A stretch of 64,000 nucleotides of DNA, from contig NZ_FOJM01000010.1 of NCBI RefSeq assembly GCF_900111825.1, positions 1 to 64,000 on the forward strand, written 5' to 3'. Every line of letters begins with the position of its first letter. Position 1 is the first letter of the stretch. Origin of the DNA: Pedobacter suwonensis. GTDB lineage: Bacteria > Bacteroidota > Bacteroidia > Sphingobacteriales > Sphingobacteriaceae. Below, one piece after another: positions 1-8,391 of this stretch. The notes below the pieces were generated by a model. The model did no database searches and was not told where the DNA came from. It worked only from the letters and a program-made list of their open reading frames with translations. A program made the translations under genes and the position numbers.

Positions 1-57
1 CAAATTAAGTCATTACGGTCCGGCTTGACTAATGGCCTATCTTAATCCCCTAAAACA

Positions 58-93
58 AAAAACCGCCCCATAATTGACTTATGAGACGGCTTC
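58..93 (-). terminator. Rho-independent terminator of pyk
   Basis: Arms at 61-73 and 79-92 pair around a 5-nt loop with two mismatches and one bulged base. Read on the minus strand, the hairpin is followed by a T-rich run (the A-rich stretch before base 61). It lies about 20 bases beyond the pyk stop codon, which fits termination of pyk. Confidence 0.75.
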
Positions 94-113
94 TTGTAAT
101 AAATTATATATAA

Positions 114-1544
114 TTAATCTATAACCGTAATTTTTAACATATTGGTTTTGCCTTTTGCTTCGATTGGAATAGCGGCGGTATTGATGATGATATCACCTTG
201 TTTAACCAACTTTTTACTTTTCAAGAATTCGTTTACTTCAATAATGGTATTATCAGTACTTTCCCAATTATCATAGTAGAAACCTCTTACCCCCCAAAGC
301 AAACTTACCGCATTTAACAATGCCCTGTTGCTGGTAAAAATAAAAGTTAGGGCTTCCGGACGGTGACTTGAAATTTCGAAAGCAGTATAACCACTTAAAG
401 TCATCGATACAATACCTACTGCATTGGTCTGTTTCGCTAAGAAACAAGCCGAATCACAAATCGCATCGCTTAAGAAAGAAGGTGATTTTGGTTTTAAAAA
501 CTTATCAGGATGGAAAGGATAATTGTTCTCTTCAATGTTCTGAATAATTTTTTGCATGGTTTCGATCACAATCAGCGGAAATTCTCCAACTGAAGTTTCA
601 CCACTTAACATTACCGCATCAGCACCATCCAAAACAGAGTTGGCTACGTCATTTACCTCTGCACGTGTTGGACGTGGGGTTGTGATCATACTTTCCAGCA
701 TCTGGGTTGCTACAATTACCGGTTTAGAAGCTGCCCTACATTTCGCAACAATCATTTTCTGTAACAATGGAACTTCTTCCATCGGACATTCAACACCCAA
801 ATCGCCACGGGCAACCATAATACCATCAGTTACCGCAATAATTTCATCAATATTGGCAATAGCCTCTGGTTTTTCTATTTTAGCAATTACGCGGGCAGTT
901 TTACCACGCTCAGCAATAATCTTTTTAAGTTCAATAATGTCTTCTGCCTTACGCACGAAAGATAAACCGATCCATTCTACATCATTTTCTAGAACAAATT
1001 CTAAGTTTTCACGGTCTTCAGGAGTTAAAGAAGGAATAGAAACTTTAGTATTTGGCAGGTTAACACCTTTTCTGGAAGTTAAAATTCCACCATGAACAAC
1101 TTCACAAACTACTTCATCTTTTAAATTGGTAGAAATCACTTTCATCTGAAGCTTTCCATCATCCAGAAGTATAATTTCGCCAGCCTGAACGTCCTGAGGG
1201 AAGTTTTGGTAAGTAATGTAAATGCGTTCTTCGTTACCGATGCACTCGTTCGTTGTAATTACGGTAGTAGTTCCATTGATCAGGTTAATGCCGCCTTCTT
1301 TTACTAAACCAATACGGATTTTAGGCCCCTGTAAATCAGCAAGAATACCTACATTATACTCGTATTTTTTATTCAAATCGCGGATGGTATCCAAAACCGC
1401 CTGGTGATCTGCCTGTGATCCGTGTGAAAAATTTAGACGGCAAACATCTAAACCTGCGTTAAACATACTATATAATACATCTGGTTTTGCTGATGCAGGC
1501 CCAAGCGTGGCAACAATTTTAGTTCTCGAATGAAAAGGTTTCAT
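114..1544 (-). CDS. pyk: Pyruvate kinase
   Basis: Cytoplasmic glycolytic enzyme converting phosphoenolpyruvate and ADP to pyruvate and ATP. The 476-residue protein has the usual length. It opens with the conserved RTKIVATLGP strand and an NFSHG substrate-loop motif (about 38-42). The active-site signature RVIAKIEKPEAI carries the catalytic lysine at about 222, followed by the Mg-binding ARGDLGVE segment and the VATQMLESM and SGETSVGE motifs. A B-domain lies at about 72-170 and the C-terminal allosteric domain at about 350-476. The ATG at 1544 precedes a typical N-terminus. The gene is followed by a hairpin terminator and stands alone. Its leader contains a 10-bp inverted repeat at 1563-1614. 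Confidence 0.98.
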   Translation of the reverse strand: MKPFHSRTKIVATLGPASAKPDVLYSMFNAGLDVCRLNFSHGSQADHQAVLDTIRDLNKKYEYNVGILADLQGPKIRIGLVKEGGINLINGTTTVITTNECIGNEERIYITYQNFPQDVQAGEIILLDDGKLQMKVISTNLKDEVVCEVVHGGILTSRKGVNLPNTKVSIPSLTPEDRENLEFVLENDVEWIGLSFVRKAEDIIELKKIIAERGKTARVIAKIEKPEAIANIDEIIAVTDGIMVARGDLGVECPMEEVPLLQKMIVAKCRAASKPVIVATQMLESMITTPRPTRAEVNDVANSVLDGADAVMLSGETSVGEFPLIVIETMQKIIQNIEENNYPFHPDKFLKPKSPSFLSDAICDSACFLAKQTNAVGIVSMTLSGYTAFEISSHRPEALTFIFTSNRALLNAVSLLWGVRGFYYDNWESTDNTIIEVNEFLKSKKLVKQGDIIINTAAIPIEAKGKTNMLKITVID

Positions 1545-1562
1545 TTATTAATTGATTTTAGG

Positions 1563-1614
1563 AATGCAGTTTAAAGAAAGCACTAATTATTATCTAAAAT
1601 AATCAAACTGCATT
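1563..1614. promoter_or_regulatory. Inverted repeat in pyk leader
   Basis: AATGCAGTTT at 1563-1572 and its exact complement AAACTGCATT at 1605-1614 are separated by 32 AT-rich bases, 19-70 nt upstream of the pyk start. It could be an operator pair or an mRNA stem. Only the repeat itself is seen; the regulatory role is inferred. Confidence 0.3.
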
Positions 1615-1694
1615 AAATTTTATATATTTTGTTTTTTAGTTCTTTGTTTGTAACTGCCAAATATAGTGTATTTAATACACCATGTGTATAATTT

Positions 1695-2114
1695 TTATAT
1701 TACCAAATTTTCACGGCTCTTTAATTTCGTCGGATCTATCTTTGCAGCTACCTGTATATCAGGAAGTTTGTTCAATCCATTAATTAAATAATCCAAATCT
1801 TCCTTATCAATAAATTCTTTAATAATGATAAAAAAATCTACCTTGCTCATCTCCGGAATCAGGAAGCCATCGCTGCTTTTATTGCAGATTAAATAGTATT
1901 CTACTTCACCCTGCTCTACAAAAAAGTAATATTTAGAAAAAGACCAGGCAGGTTCATCGATATTAAAAAATATTTCGTGGTCCTCTATTTTTTCAAACTG
2001 GGTATTTAACCGGGTATTAATTTTGTGGCAAAGCACATAGTCTTTTAGGGGTGCTGTGATCGCAATTAGTGTAAAATCAAGGTCTAAGGTAAGTTTTAGG
2101 TAAGTCTTATTCAA
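1695..2114 (-). CDS. IPExxxVDY family protein
   Basis: Small cytoplasmic protein of 139 residues belonging to a Bacteroidota family named for its IPExxxVDY motif. Here the motif reads IPEMSKVDF at about residue 86, with Phe in place of the final Tyr. No biochemical function is established. The start is a TTG at 2114, chosen because the following residues (MNKTYLKLTLDLDF) match the family's usual opening and no nearby ATG fits. The gene sits between pyk and acpP, as in relatives, and is divergent from acpP. There is no signal peptide or membrane segment. Confidence 0.8.
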   Translation of the reverse strand: MNKTYLKLTLDLDFTLIAITAPLKDYVLCHKINTRLNTQFEKIEDHEIFFNIDEPAWSFSKYYFFVEQGEVEYYLICNKSSDGFLIPEMSKVDFFIIIKEFIDKEDLDYLINGLNKLPDIQVAAKIDPTKLKSRENLVI

Positions 2115-2208
2115 AGCGAAATAAATTATTTACAGAACGAAATTAAAAAACTAATTCTATATTCGCTGTGTTATTGAGGTACCAAAATTACGTATCGAAA
2201 TAAAAACA

Positions 2209-2246
2209 TTTGAAAATTGTAAGAATTTATTTTTCTTTGCACAGAA
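2209..2246 (+). promoter_or_regulatory. Probable promoter of acpP
   Basis: A TTTG at about 2210 is followed some 20 bases later by an imperfect Bacteroidota -7 core ending in CTTTG near 2237-2241. This gives a leader of about 30 nt before the acpP ATG at 2273. The -7 core deviates from TAnnTTTG at its first bases, so the call is tentative. Confidence 0.35.
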
Positions 2247-2272
2247 TTATTTAACCATTAAATTATAAAATT

Positions 2273-2509
2273 ATGTCTGATATTGCTTCAAGAGTTAAGG
2301 CTATTATCGTAGAAAAACTAGGTGTTGACGAAAGCGAAGTTACGCCAGAGGCTTCATTCACCAACGATTTAGGTGCAGATTCTTTAGATACCGTAGAATT
2401 GATTATGGAATTTGAAAAAGAATTCAATGTAGCTATTCCTGATGATCAGGCTGAAACCATCGGTACAGTTGGCCAGGCAATTGCTTATTTGGAAAAAAAC
2501 GTTAAATAG
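2273..2509 (+). CDS. acpP: Acyl carrier protein
   Basis: Carrier of growing acyl chains in type II fatty acid synthesis, modified with 4'-phosphopantetheine on Ser37 of the [10 protein letters not shown] motif. The 78-residue acidic, four-helix sequence has the expected length. It ends 21 bases before fabF on the same strand, so the two are almost certainly co-transcribed, and rnc follows. This acpP-fabF-rnc order is conserved widely in bacteria. Nothing is unusual in the sequence. Confidence 0.98.
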   Translation: MSDIASRVKAIIVEKLGVDESEVTPEASFTNDLGADSLDTVELIMEFEKEFNVAIPDDQAETIGTVGQAIAYLEKNVK

Positions 2510-2530
2510 AATTACGCTTTTTCAGTATAA

Positions 2531-3784
2531 ATGGAATTAAAAAGAGTAGTAGTAACAGGGTTGGGTGCGCTCACTCCTATAGGCAATAATGTTCCCGATT
2601 TTTGGGAAGGGTTGACTAACGGGGTGAGTGGCGCTGCTCCTATTAAAGGTTTTGATACTGAAAAATTCAAAACCAAATTCGCATGCGAGGTTAAAAATTT
2701 TAATCCTGAAGACTTTTTGGAGAAAAAAGAAGCCCGCAAGCTAGATCCGTTTGTACAATATGCTCTTGTAGCAACAGATGAGGCTGTAAAAGATGGTGGT
2801 TTTGATTTTGAAAAATTAGATACCAACCGGATCGGCGTAATCTGGGGTGCAGGCATAGGTGGATTGAAAACTTTCCTGGATGAAATTTCAAATTTCGCCA
2901 AGGGAGATGGTACCCCAAGGTACAATCCATTCTTTATTCCTAAAATGATCGTAGATATTGCTCCAGGCCATATTTCGATAAAATATGGCCTGCGTGGGCC
3001 AAATTTTGCAACTGTTTCAGCATGTGCTTCTTCAACAAATGCGATGATTGATGCATTTAACTATATCCGTTTGGGTATGGCTGATGTCATTATCAGTGGC
3101 GGTTCAGAAGCAATCATCAATGAAGCAGGTATGGGTGGCTTTAATGCCATGCATGCATTATCAACACGTAATGAAGATCCTTCAACAGCATCACGCCCTT
3201 TTGATAAAGACCGTGATGGCTTCGTAGCGGGTGAAGGTGCAGGAACCATTATCTTAGAAGAGCTTGAACACGCTAAAGCAAGAGGTGCAAAAATTTATGC
3301 AGAACTTGTTGGCGGTGGAATGAGTGCAGATGCCAATCACATCACAGCGCCACATCCAGAAGGTTTAGGCGCAAGAATGGTAATGAGCAATGCACTGAAA
3401 GACGCTGGTTTAACAACTGCTGATATAGATTATATCAATGTACACGGTACTTCTACACCACTGGGTGACATTAGCGAAACCAAAGCTATTGGTACACTGT
3501 TTGGTGAAGATGCTTACCGTTTAAATATCAGCTCAACCAAATCGATGACTGGCCACCTTTTGGGTGCAGCCGGAGCTGTTGAGGCCATAGCGGCAATCCT
3601 TGCTGTTAAAAATGATATTGTTCCTCCAACAATCAATCATTTTACAGATGATCCTGCATTTGATCCTAAACTGAATTTTACTTTCAACAAAGCACAGAAA
3701 CGTACTGTTAGAGCTGCTTTAAGTAATACATTCGGCTTTGGTGGTCACAATGCTTCTGTAATTTTCAAAAAATACGAAGATTAA
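2531..3784 (+). CDS. fabF: Beta-ketoacyl-ACP synthase II
   Basis: Condensing enzyme that elongates acyl-ACP with malonyl-ACP in fatty acid synthesis. At 417 residues it is normal for FabF. The Cys-His-His catalytic triad is visible: Cys165 in TVSACASSTN, His305 in NVHGTSTPLGD and His342 in SMTGHLLGAAGA. The thiolase-fold C-terminus has the FGFGGHNAS glycine-rich loop. It lies 21 bases after acpP and 94 bases before rnc, in what is probably one transcription unit. Confidence 0.98.
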   Translation: MELKRVVVTGLGALTPIGNNVPDFWEGLTNGVSGAAPIKGFDTEKFKTKFACEVKNFNPEDFLEKKEARKLDPFVQYALVATDEAVKDGGFDFEKLDTNRIGVIWGAGIGGLKTFLDEISNFAKGDGTPRYNPFFIPKMIVDIAPGHISIKYGLRGPNFATVSACASSTNAMIDAFNYIRLGMADVIISGGSEAIINEAGMGGFNAMHALSTRNEDPSTASRPFDKDRDGFVAGEGAGTIILEELEHAKARGAKIYAELVGGGMSADANHITAPHPEGLGARMVMSNALKDAGLTTADIDYINVHGTSTPLGDISETKAIGTLFGEDAYRLNISSTKSMTGHLLGAAGAVEAIAAILAVKNDIVPPTINHFTDDPAFDPKLNFTFNKAQKRTVRAALSNTFGFGGHNASVIFKKYED

Positions 3785-3878
3785 TTAAAACTGCGCTGGT
3801 ATATAATTTTGTATGCTAATTAAAAATAGATAACTTAGTTAAATATGCTAATTAGCCGTTAATTGTGTTATTTATTTA

Positions 3879-4607
3879 ATGCCGATATTAAAATTATATA
3901 AACTCTATCTTTCTCCTGAAAAGGAGTTTGTTAAAAAGCTGAAAAATATTTTAGGCTTTGTTCCGGGTAATGTTACGCTTTATAAAATGGCGTTCAGACA
4001 TCGTTCTGCAGCAAAAATCCTAAAAAATGGAAGCAGGAGCAGCAATGAACGCTTAGAATTTCTAGGCGATGCTGTTTTAGGTTCAGTAATTGCAGAGCTG
4101 CTTTTCAAACACTATCCCTACAAAGAAGAAGGTTTTTTAACAGAGATGCGTTCAAAAATCGTAAACCGGGCTAATTTAAACCAACTGGCAAAAAAAATTG
4201 GTTTTGATAAGCTTATCCAGTTTGATCAGCGTTCCGTTAGTATACAGACGAAACACAATTCAATGTTGGGCGACGCTTTTGAAGCTATTGTGGGCGCCAT
4301 TTATATGGATAAAGGCTACAATTTTACCAAAGAGTTTTTATTGCGGAGAATTGTAAAACCCCATATCGATATCCATACCCTTGAACTCACGGAAACCAAT
4401 TTTAAAAGTAAGTTAATTGAGTGGTGCCAGCGCCATGGTAAGGATGTATTGTTCGAACTGGCTGAAAACGGTGAAGGCGAAAGCACTAAATTATTTACCA
4501 TCAGTGCAGTGGTAGAAGGCGAAAAAGTAGGTACCGGCAGAGATTATAACAAAAAAAATGCTGAAAAACTTGCTGCAGAAAAAGCTTGTGAGATGCTTAG
4601 TATTTAG
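3879..4607 (+). CDS. rnc: Ribonuclease III
   Basis: Double-strand-specific endoribonuclease for rRNA and mRNA processing. The 242-residue protein shows the signature NERLEFLGDAVL (about 57-67) and the second acidic cluster LGDAFEAIVGAIY (about 130-142), which together bind the catalytic metals. A C-terminal dsRNA-binding domain (about 170-241) ends with the KKNAEKLAAEKACEML helix. The N-terminal ~20 residues are a short extension typical of Bacteroidota. The ATG at 3879 is the first in frame. Likely co-transcribed with acpP-fabF. Confidence 0.96.
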   Translation: MPILKLYKLYLSPEKEFVKKLKNILGFVPGNVTLYKMAFRHRSAAKILKNGSRSSNERLEFLGDAVLGSVIAELLFKHYPYKEEGFLTEMRSKIVNRANLNQLAKKIGFDKLIQFDQRSVSIQTKHNSMLGDAFEAIVGAIYMDKGYNFTKEFLLRRIVKPHIDIHTLELTETNFKSKLIEWCQRHGKDVLFELAENGEGESTKLFTISAVVEGEKVGTGRDYNKKNAEKLAAEKACEMLSI

Positions 4608-4646
4608 TGGTTCATTCGCTCACTGGTCATTTGTTCATTAGTAAAG

Positions 4647-4977
4647 GCAAACCGCTAACTGCATACTGTTTAACTGGTTAGTTGTTGAAACTGGTTAACT
4701 GAAAAATCCAAACCTCATTAGTTTATGGCTAGCTGCAAACCGCTAACTGGAAACTGTATACTGTTTAATCGGTTAATTGTTGAAACTGGTTAAGTGAAAT
4801 CCAAATCTCAGATCAGATCATAAGTAACTGCAAACCGCTCATTACAAACTGTATACTGCTTAATCGGTTAATTGTTGAAACTGGTTAACTGAAATCCAAA
4901 CCTCAGATCAGATCATGAGTAACTGCAAACTGCTTAACGGACTCCGGACTAAAGACTCCCTACTAAGGACTAAACTA
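4647..4977. repeat. Tandem repeat, about 3.3 copies of an 88-95 bp unit
   Basis: Units begin with GCAAACC/GCAAACT at 4647, 4735, 4830 and 4925, giving periods of 88, 95 and 95 bp. Each carries the words AACTGGTTAACTGAAA and GTTGTTGAAACTGG or close variants. The fourth copy is truncated and runs into a string of GGACTnnGGACTAAAGACT words (4938-4977) up to the next gene's stop. This fills the 367-bp gap after rnc and no gene is seen here. Confidence 0.85.
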
Positions 4978-5685
4978 CTTCCCCTTCCCAAGCGTATCTG
5001 TAAATTTTTTCGAAGATTCTTTAATATACTTGATGTAATCGTAACTGTTCCAGTACTGCGCTTTATTAAATTCAGGACGACAATTGAGCATGTATCTTTC
5101 TAAGGTATCGCCTCTTAATTCGGTATTATTTTTAATGATGCTTTGATTAAAGTATACATCGATCTGCGATTGTTTAATCTCATTATCCGCATACCGGCTA
5201 AATCTCCGGGCATTTTTAGGGTCAGTTCCAAAGAGGTTATAAAGTGCATTCAAAGGACTAAATATAGCCGACAGGAACGTGGTTTTACCGCCATTGTATA
5301 CACCCTTATTCTTAAACTCCTGCTTAATCTCATTCAGGTCTTGCTGTTTTGTATTGCCCCGAATGGTTACATCGGCCAATGTGGTACTTCCTCTAACCAG
5401 ATAAACGACCAGATCCTTTTCACTGCTTACCGCTACACGCTGATCAATCAGGTCCCTTTTAGTTACCAAAAGTGTATCACCAATTCTGGCTTTCAGTTGA
5501 AACATCCCAATATCATTACTGCCAACACCGATACCGGTCCGCAAATTCGTAATCTCCGATAATGCAATTCTAACATTTGAGCCTTTCTCGATGACCACAC
5601 CTCTCACAATAAAGTCTTGCGCTTTTGCCACAAAGCCGATTAAGGTAAAAACAAAGATTATAAAGGCAGATTTAACGTTTCTCAT
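4975..5685 (-). CDS. Secreted carboxypeptidase-regulatory-like domain protein (paralog 1)
   Basis: A 236-residue protein with an N-terminal signal peptide (hydrophobic 5-20, AKAQ cleavage region). A domain resembling the CarboxypepD_reg-like beta-sandwich follows (about 25-105: VRGVVIEKGSNVRIALSEI, then GxFQLxARIGDTL and VYLVRGSTTLADVTI). The C-terminal half is charged, helical and unassigned. It is a clear paralog of the gene at 5692-6408, which lies 6 bases upstream on the same strand, so the pair is an operon formed by tandem duplication. Probably periplasmic or outer-membrane associated. The exact function is unknown. Confidence 0.8.
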   Translation of the reverse strand: MRNVKSAFIIFVFTLIGFVAKAQDFIVRGVVIEKGSNVRIALSEITNLRTGIGVGSNDIGMFQLKARIGDTLLVTKRDLIDQRVAVSSEKDLVVYLVRGSTTLADVTIRGNTKQQDLNEIKQEFKNKGVYNGGKTTFLSAIFSPLNALYNLFGTDPKNARRFSRYADNEIKQSQIDVYFNQSIIKNNTELRGDTLERYMLNCRPEFNKAQYWNSYDYIKYIKESSKKFTDTLGKGK

Positions 5686-5691
5686 GTTATG

Positions 5692-6408
5692 CTAATTTGT
5701 GTGCTTTAAAGTATCGGTGTATTTCTTAGCCGACTCTTTAATGTATTTAACCGCATCATAATTGCTCCAATTAATGGTCATGCTGCGTGTTGGGTAATAA
5801 TCGAGCAGAAATTTGTCGAGGTCTTTCCCTGTTAATGTTGTATTGTCCGCAACCAGGTTTTTATTAAAAAACTTGTCTACTTCGATCAAACTTAACTCCT
5901 TTTTATAATAACGGTTAAATTTACGTGCTCTTGCCGGTGTTTTCCCAAAAAGCTCATAAAAAAATGTTATCGGGCTGCCACCAAGCGGATTTAATAAAAT
6001 TAATGGTGGTTTACCAGCAAAGAAAGAGCCGTTATGTTTCAAATCCCGCTTAATTTCTTCCATTTCCTGCTTTTTGGTCTGCCCTTTAACCGTCACTTCT
6101 GCCAGCATGGTGCTGCCCCTAACCAAAAAAACAACCAGGTCATCAGCTGTTTTAACAACTACTTTTTGATCATTTAAGTTTTTTTTCCGGATAAAAAGCG
6201 TATCACCGATTCTGGCATTTAACTGGAACATGCCGATATCGTTGCTGCTTGCACCCATTTTACTTCGGATATTGGTTATCGCTGCTAAAGCAACACGCAC
6301 ATTAGAACCTTTTTCAATCACCACTCCTTTTAGCAAAAAATCCTGGGCGTTGAGTTTTATACCTTTTATTAAAATGATGAATAAAAGAATAATCTTCAAA
6401 TGCTTCAT
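5692..6408 (-). CDS. Secreted carboxypeptidase-regulatory-like domain protein (paralog 2)
   Basis: A 238-residue secreted protein with a signal peptide (hydrophobic 5-18, LNAQ), then the same beta-domain as its neighbour (VIEKGSNVRVALAAITNIR, MFQLNARIGDTLF, VFLVRGSTMLAEVTV). The C-terminal half again contains an LFGkxPxxARKFxRY segment and ends SAKKYTDTL. It is the first gene of the pair and is followed after 6 bases by paralog 1. The domain is typical of the N-terminal plug-like region of Bacteroidota surface proteins, but no barrel or enzyme follows, so the role is unknown. Confidence 0.8.
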   Translation of the reverse strand: MKHLKIILLFIILIKGIKLNAQDFLLKGVVIEKGSNVRVALAAITNIRSKMGASSNDIGMFQLNARIGDTLFIRKKNLNDQKVVVKTADDLVVFLVRGSTMLAEVTVKGQTKKQEMEEIKRDLKHNGSFFAGKPPLILLNPLGGSPITFFYELFGKTPARARKFNRYYKKELSLIEVDKFFNKNLVADNTTLTGKDLDKFLLDYYPTRSMTINWSNYDAVKYIKESAKKYTDTLKHTN

Positions 6409-6807
6409 TGTTTAAAACTGGCAAATTAAATGATCAGATAGCGTGGCTTAGATTCTATATCAACAGTGATTAAGCTTTTGTTTTTTTTTACGCATCATTC
6501 TACACCTTGGTCAGAAAATCATAAGCTTCATAAAAAAAGTTTGAAAGCCATCCTATTTACAACAAGTTGTAAAAATAAGATTTGTTAAGCATGCAAACTG
6601 TTAAATAAACGTTAATCCTATGAAAAAAACTAATGCATTTTTATGAAATGAAAGACCGCAGCGTAGCAAGGACTTGTAGTGGAAAGCAGGGCTTCACTAC
6701 CCGAAGAAATACTGAACGCTGTTTTTCTTATCATAAAGCTATTTTATCTGATAAGCTATAATTCTAGCCCCTTAACCATTATTATTTCTCCTTTCGGCTT
6801 AAAACCC
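6409..6807. other. Intergenic region with a palindrome, no gene seen
   Basis: About 400 bp between the divergent 5692-6408 gene and yicC. A perfect 8-bp inverted repeat with a 2-base centre lies at 6556-6573 (TTTACAAC-aa-GTTGTAAA), which could be an operator. A GC-richer patch at 6656-6725 has a TAGTG...CACTA pairing and looks like a decayed repeat. No ORF with coding character is seen. Confidence 0.5.
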
Positions 6808-6815
6808 TATCTTTG
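6808..6815 (+). promoter_or_regulatory. Promoter -7 element (TATCTTTG) of yicC
   Basis: An exact TAnnTTTG core ends 3 bases before the ATG at 6819. Transcription would be expected to start at or beside the start codon, so the mRNA may be leaderless. No clear -33 TTG is seen at the usual spacing. Confidence 0.5.
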
Positions 6816-6818
6816 CGC

Positions 6819-7694
6819 ATGATAAAATCCATGACAGGATACGGCTTAGCAACAGCCGATTATGCAAACGCAAAGTATAGTGTCGAAATCAAATCACTCA
6901 ACAGTAAATTCCTGGAGCTGAATTTAAAATACCCAAAGGCATTTTCAGATAAGGAGCTGATTCTACGCAATATCTGCAGCAAAGATATAGAGCGCGGAAA
7001 GGTAAGTTTAAGCATCACGATAGAACGCACTAATGGCGAGGTTACCGGTGCTACTATTAACACCGCTTTATTGGGTCATTACTACCAGCAACTTGTTGCT
7101 GTTAATAACGAATTAGGTGCTGATAGCAGTAATTTATTGCAAACAGCCTTAACTTTTCCTGATGTAATTAGTTACAAGGAAGAAAGTGTTAGCGAAGATG
7201 AATGGAACCAGCTTTACCAGATTTTTACCGAAGCCCTGGCCAACTTCAACCAGTTCAGGGAAGATGAAGGCGCTGTTTTGAAGGCAGATCTGGAACTGCG
7301 GATTAAAAATATCCTGTCGTACTTTAAATCGGTGGAAGAACTGGAGCCTAAAAGGATTACAGCCATCCGCGATAAATTTAACCAGTTTTTAGAAGATGCA
7401 GTAGGTAAGGTAAATATTGATCAAAACCGTTTTGAACAGGAATTGATCTACTACATCGATAAAATTGATATTACCGAAGAAAAAACACGTTTAAAAAGCC
7501 ATTGCGATTATTTCTTGCAGACTCTTGCAAGCAAAGAAGCAAACGGCAAAAAAATGGGTTTCATTTCGCAAGAAATAGGTAGAGAAATCAACACCATGGG
7601 CGCTAAAGCGAATGATGCTCAGATGCAGCAGTTTGTGGTAGGAATGAAAGAAGAATTAGAAAAGATAAAAGAACAGTTACTGAATGTGTTGTAG
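6819..7694 (+). CDS. YicC family endoribonuclease-like protein
   Basis: A 291-residue member of the YicC/DUF1732 family, whose E. coli founder has been linked to RNA cleavage and sRNA decay. The start was set at the ATG at 6819 because it gives the family's hallmark opening MIKSMTGYG; an upstream in-frame TTG at 6813 lies inside the promoter core. The C-terminal DUF1732 part has RLKSHCDYF and a highly conserved EINTMGAKANDAQ segment near the end. It is followed 27-60 bases later by gmk, the usual neighbour, so RNA turnover and nucleotide metabolism genes share a transcript. Confidence 0.93.
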   Translation: MIKSMTGYGLATADYANAKYSVEIKSLNSKFLELNLKYPKAFSDKELILRNICSKDIERGKVSLSITIERTNGEVTGATINTALLGHYYQQLVAVNNELGADSSNLLQTALTFPDVISYKEESVSEDEWNQLYQIFTEALANFNQFREDEGAVLKADLELRIKNILSYFKSVEELEPKRITAIRDKFNQFLEDAVGKVNIDQNRFEQELIYYIDKIDITEEKTRLKSHCDYFLQTLASKEANGKKMGFISQEIGREINTMGAKANDAQMQQFVVGMKEELEKIKEQLLNVL

Positions 7695-7721
7695 CGTTAG
7701 GCGGAAAGCGATAAACGCTTA

Positions 7722-8321
7722 ATGCCAGACGCCAATCGCAAAACTTTTAAAAGCATGCAAGGCAAATTAATCATATTTTCAGCACCATCAGGAGCAGGTA
7801 AAACCACCATAGTACATCATTTATTAAAGAAGTTTCCTGAACTGAGCTTTTCCATTTCTGCAACTACCAGAGAATTGAGAGGTGATGAAACACATGAAAA
7901 CGATTATTATTTTATTACCAAGGAAGAATTTTTACACAAAGTTGCCCACCAGGAGTTTGTAGAGTTTGAAGAAGTATATAACGGCACCTTTTACGGAACA
8001 CTACGCTCAGAAATAGAGCGCATCTGGAATGAAGGCAAACACGTTATTTTCGATATCGATGTTGAAGGCGGCATCCGTTTAAAAAGAAAGTATGAAAATG
8101 ATGCCTTGGCTATTTTCGTTCAGCCGCCATCATTAGAGGTATTAAAGGAACGTTTAAGCGGCCGCGGAACCGACAGCCCTGAAAAATTACAGGAACGTTT
8201 TATCAAAGCCGAAAAAGAATTGCTTTATGCAGATAAGTTTGATGTGATCTTAAAAAATTACGATTTAGCCACCGCTTGCGCAGAAGCAGAGCAATTGGTC
8301 GGGGATTTCTTGAAAAGTTAG
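7722..8321 (+). CDS. gmk: Guanylate kinase
   Basis: Phosphorylates GMP to GDP with ATP in purine salvage and GTP supply. It has a P-loop SAPSGAGKTT near the N-terminus, the GMP-binding SATTRELRGDE and EFVEFEEVYNGTFYGT segments, and the DVEGGIRLK switch. The first ATG (7722) gives 199 residues; an ATG at 7755 gives 188 and a start (MQGKLIIFSAPSG) closer to the family, so it may be the real one. It lies between yicC and a small four-helix-bundle gene that separates it from nadD. Confidence 0.96.
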   Translation: MPDANRKTFKSMQGKLIIFSAPSGAGKTTIVHHLLKKFPELSFSISATTRELRGDETHENDYYFITKEEFLHKVAHQEFVEFEEVYNGTFYGTLRSEIERIWNEGKHVIFDIDVEGGIRLKRKYENDALAIFVQPPSLEVLKERLSGRGTDSPEKLQERFIKAEKELLYADKFDVILKNYDLATACAEAEQLVGDFLKS

Positions 8322-8391
8322 CAGTCTGCGGTTTCCAATTCTCAGTTCAGAATGCATAGGATAATTATTCTTTAAATTTAAAAATCAATCT

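Noticed and set aside
556..1095. Plus-strand 179-codon ORF
   Set aside because: Antisense to pyk, which is strongly supported.
2512..2925. Minus-strand 137-codon ORF
   Set aside because: Antisense to fabF, composition unlike a real protein.
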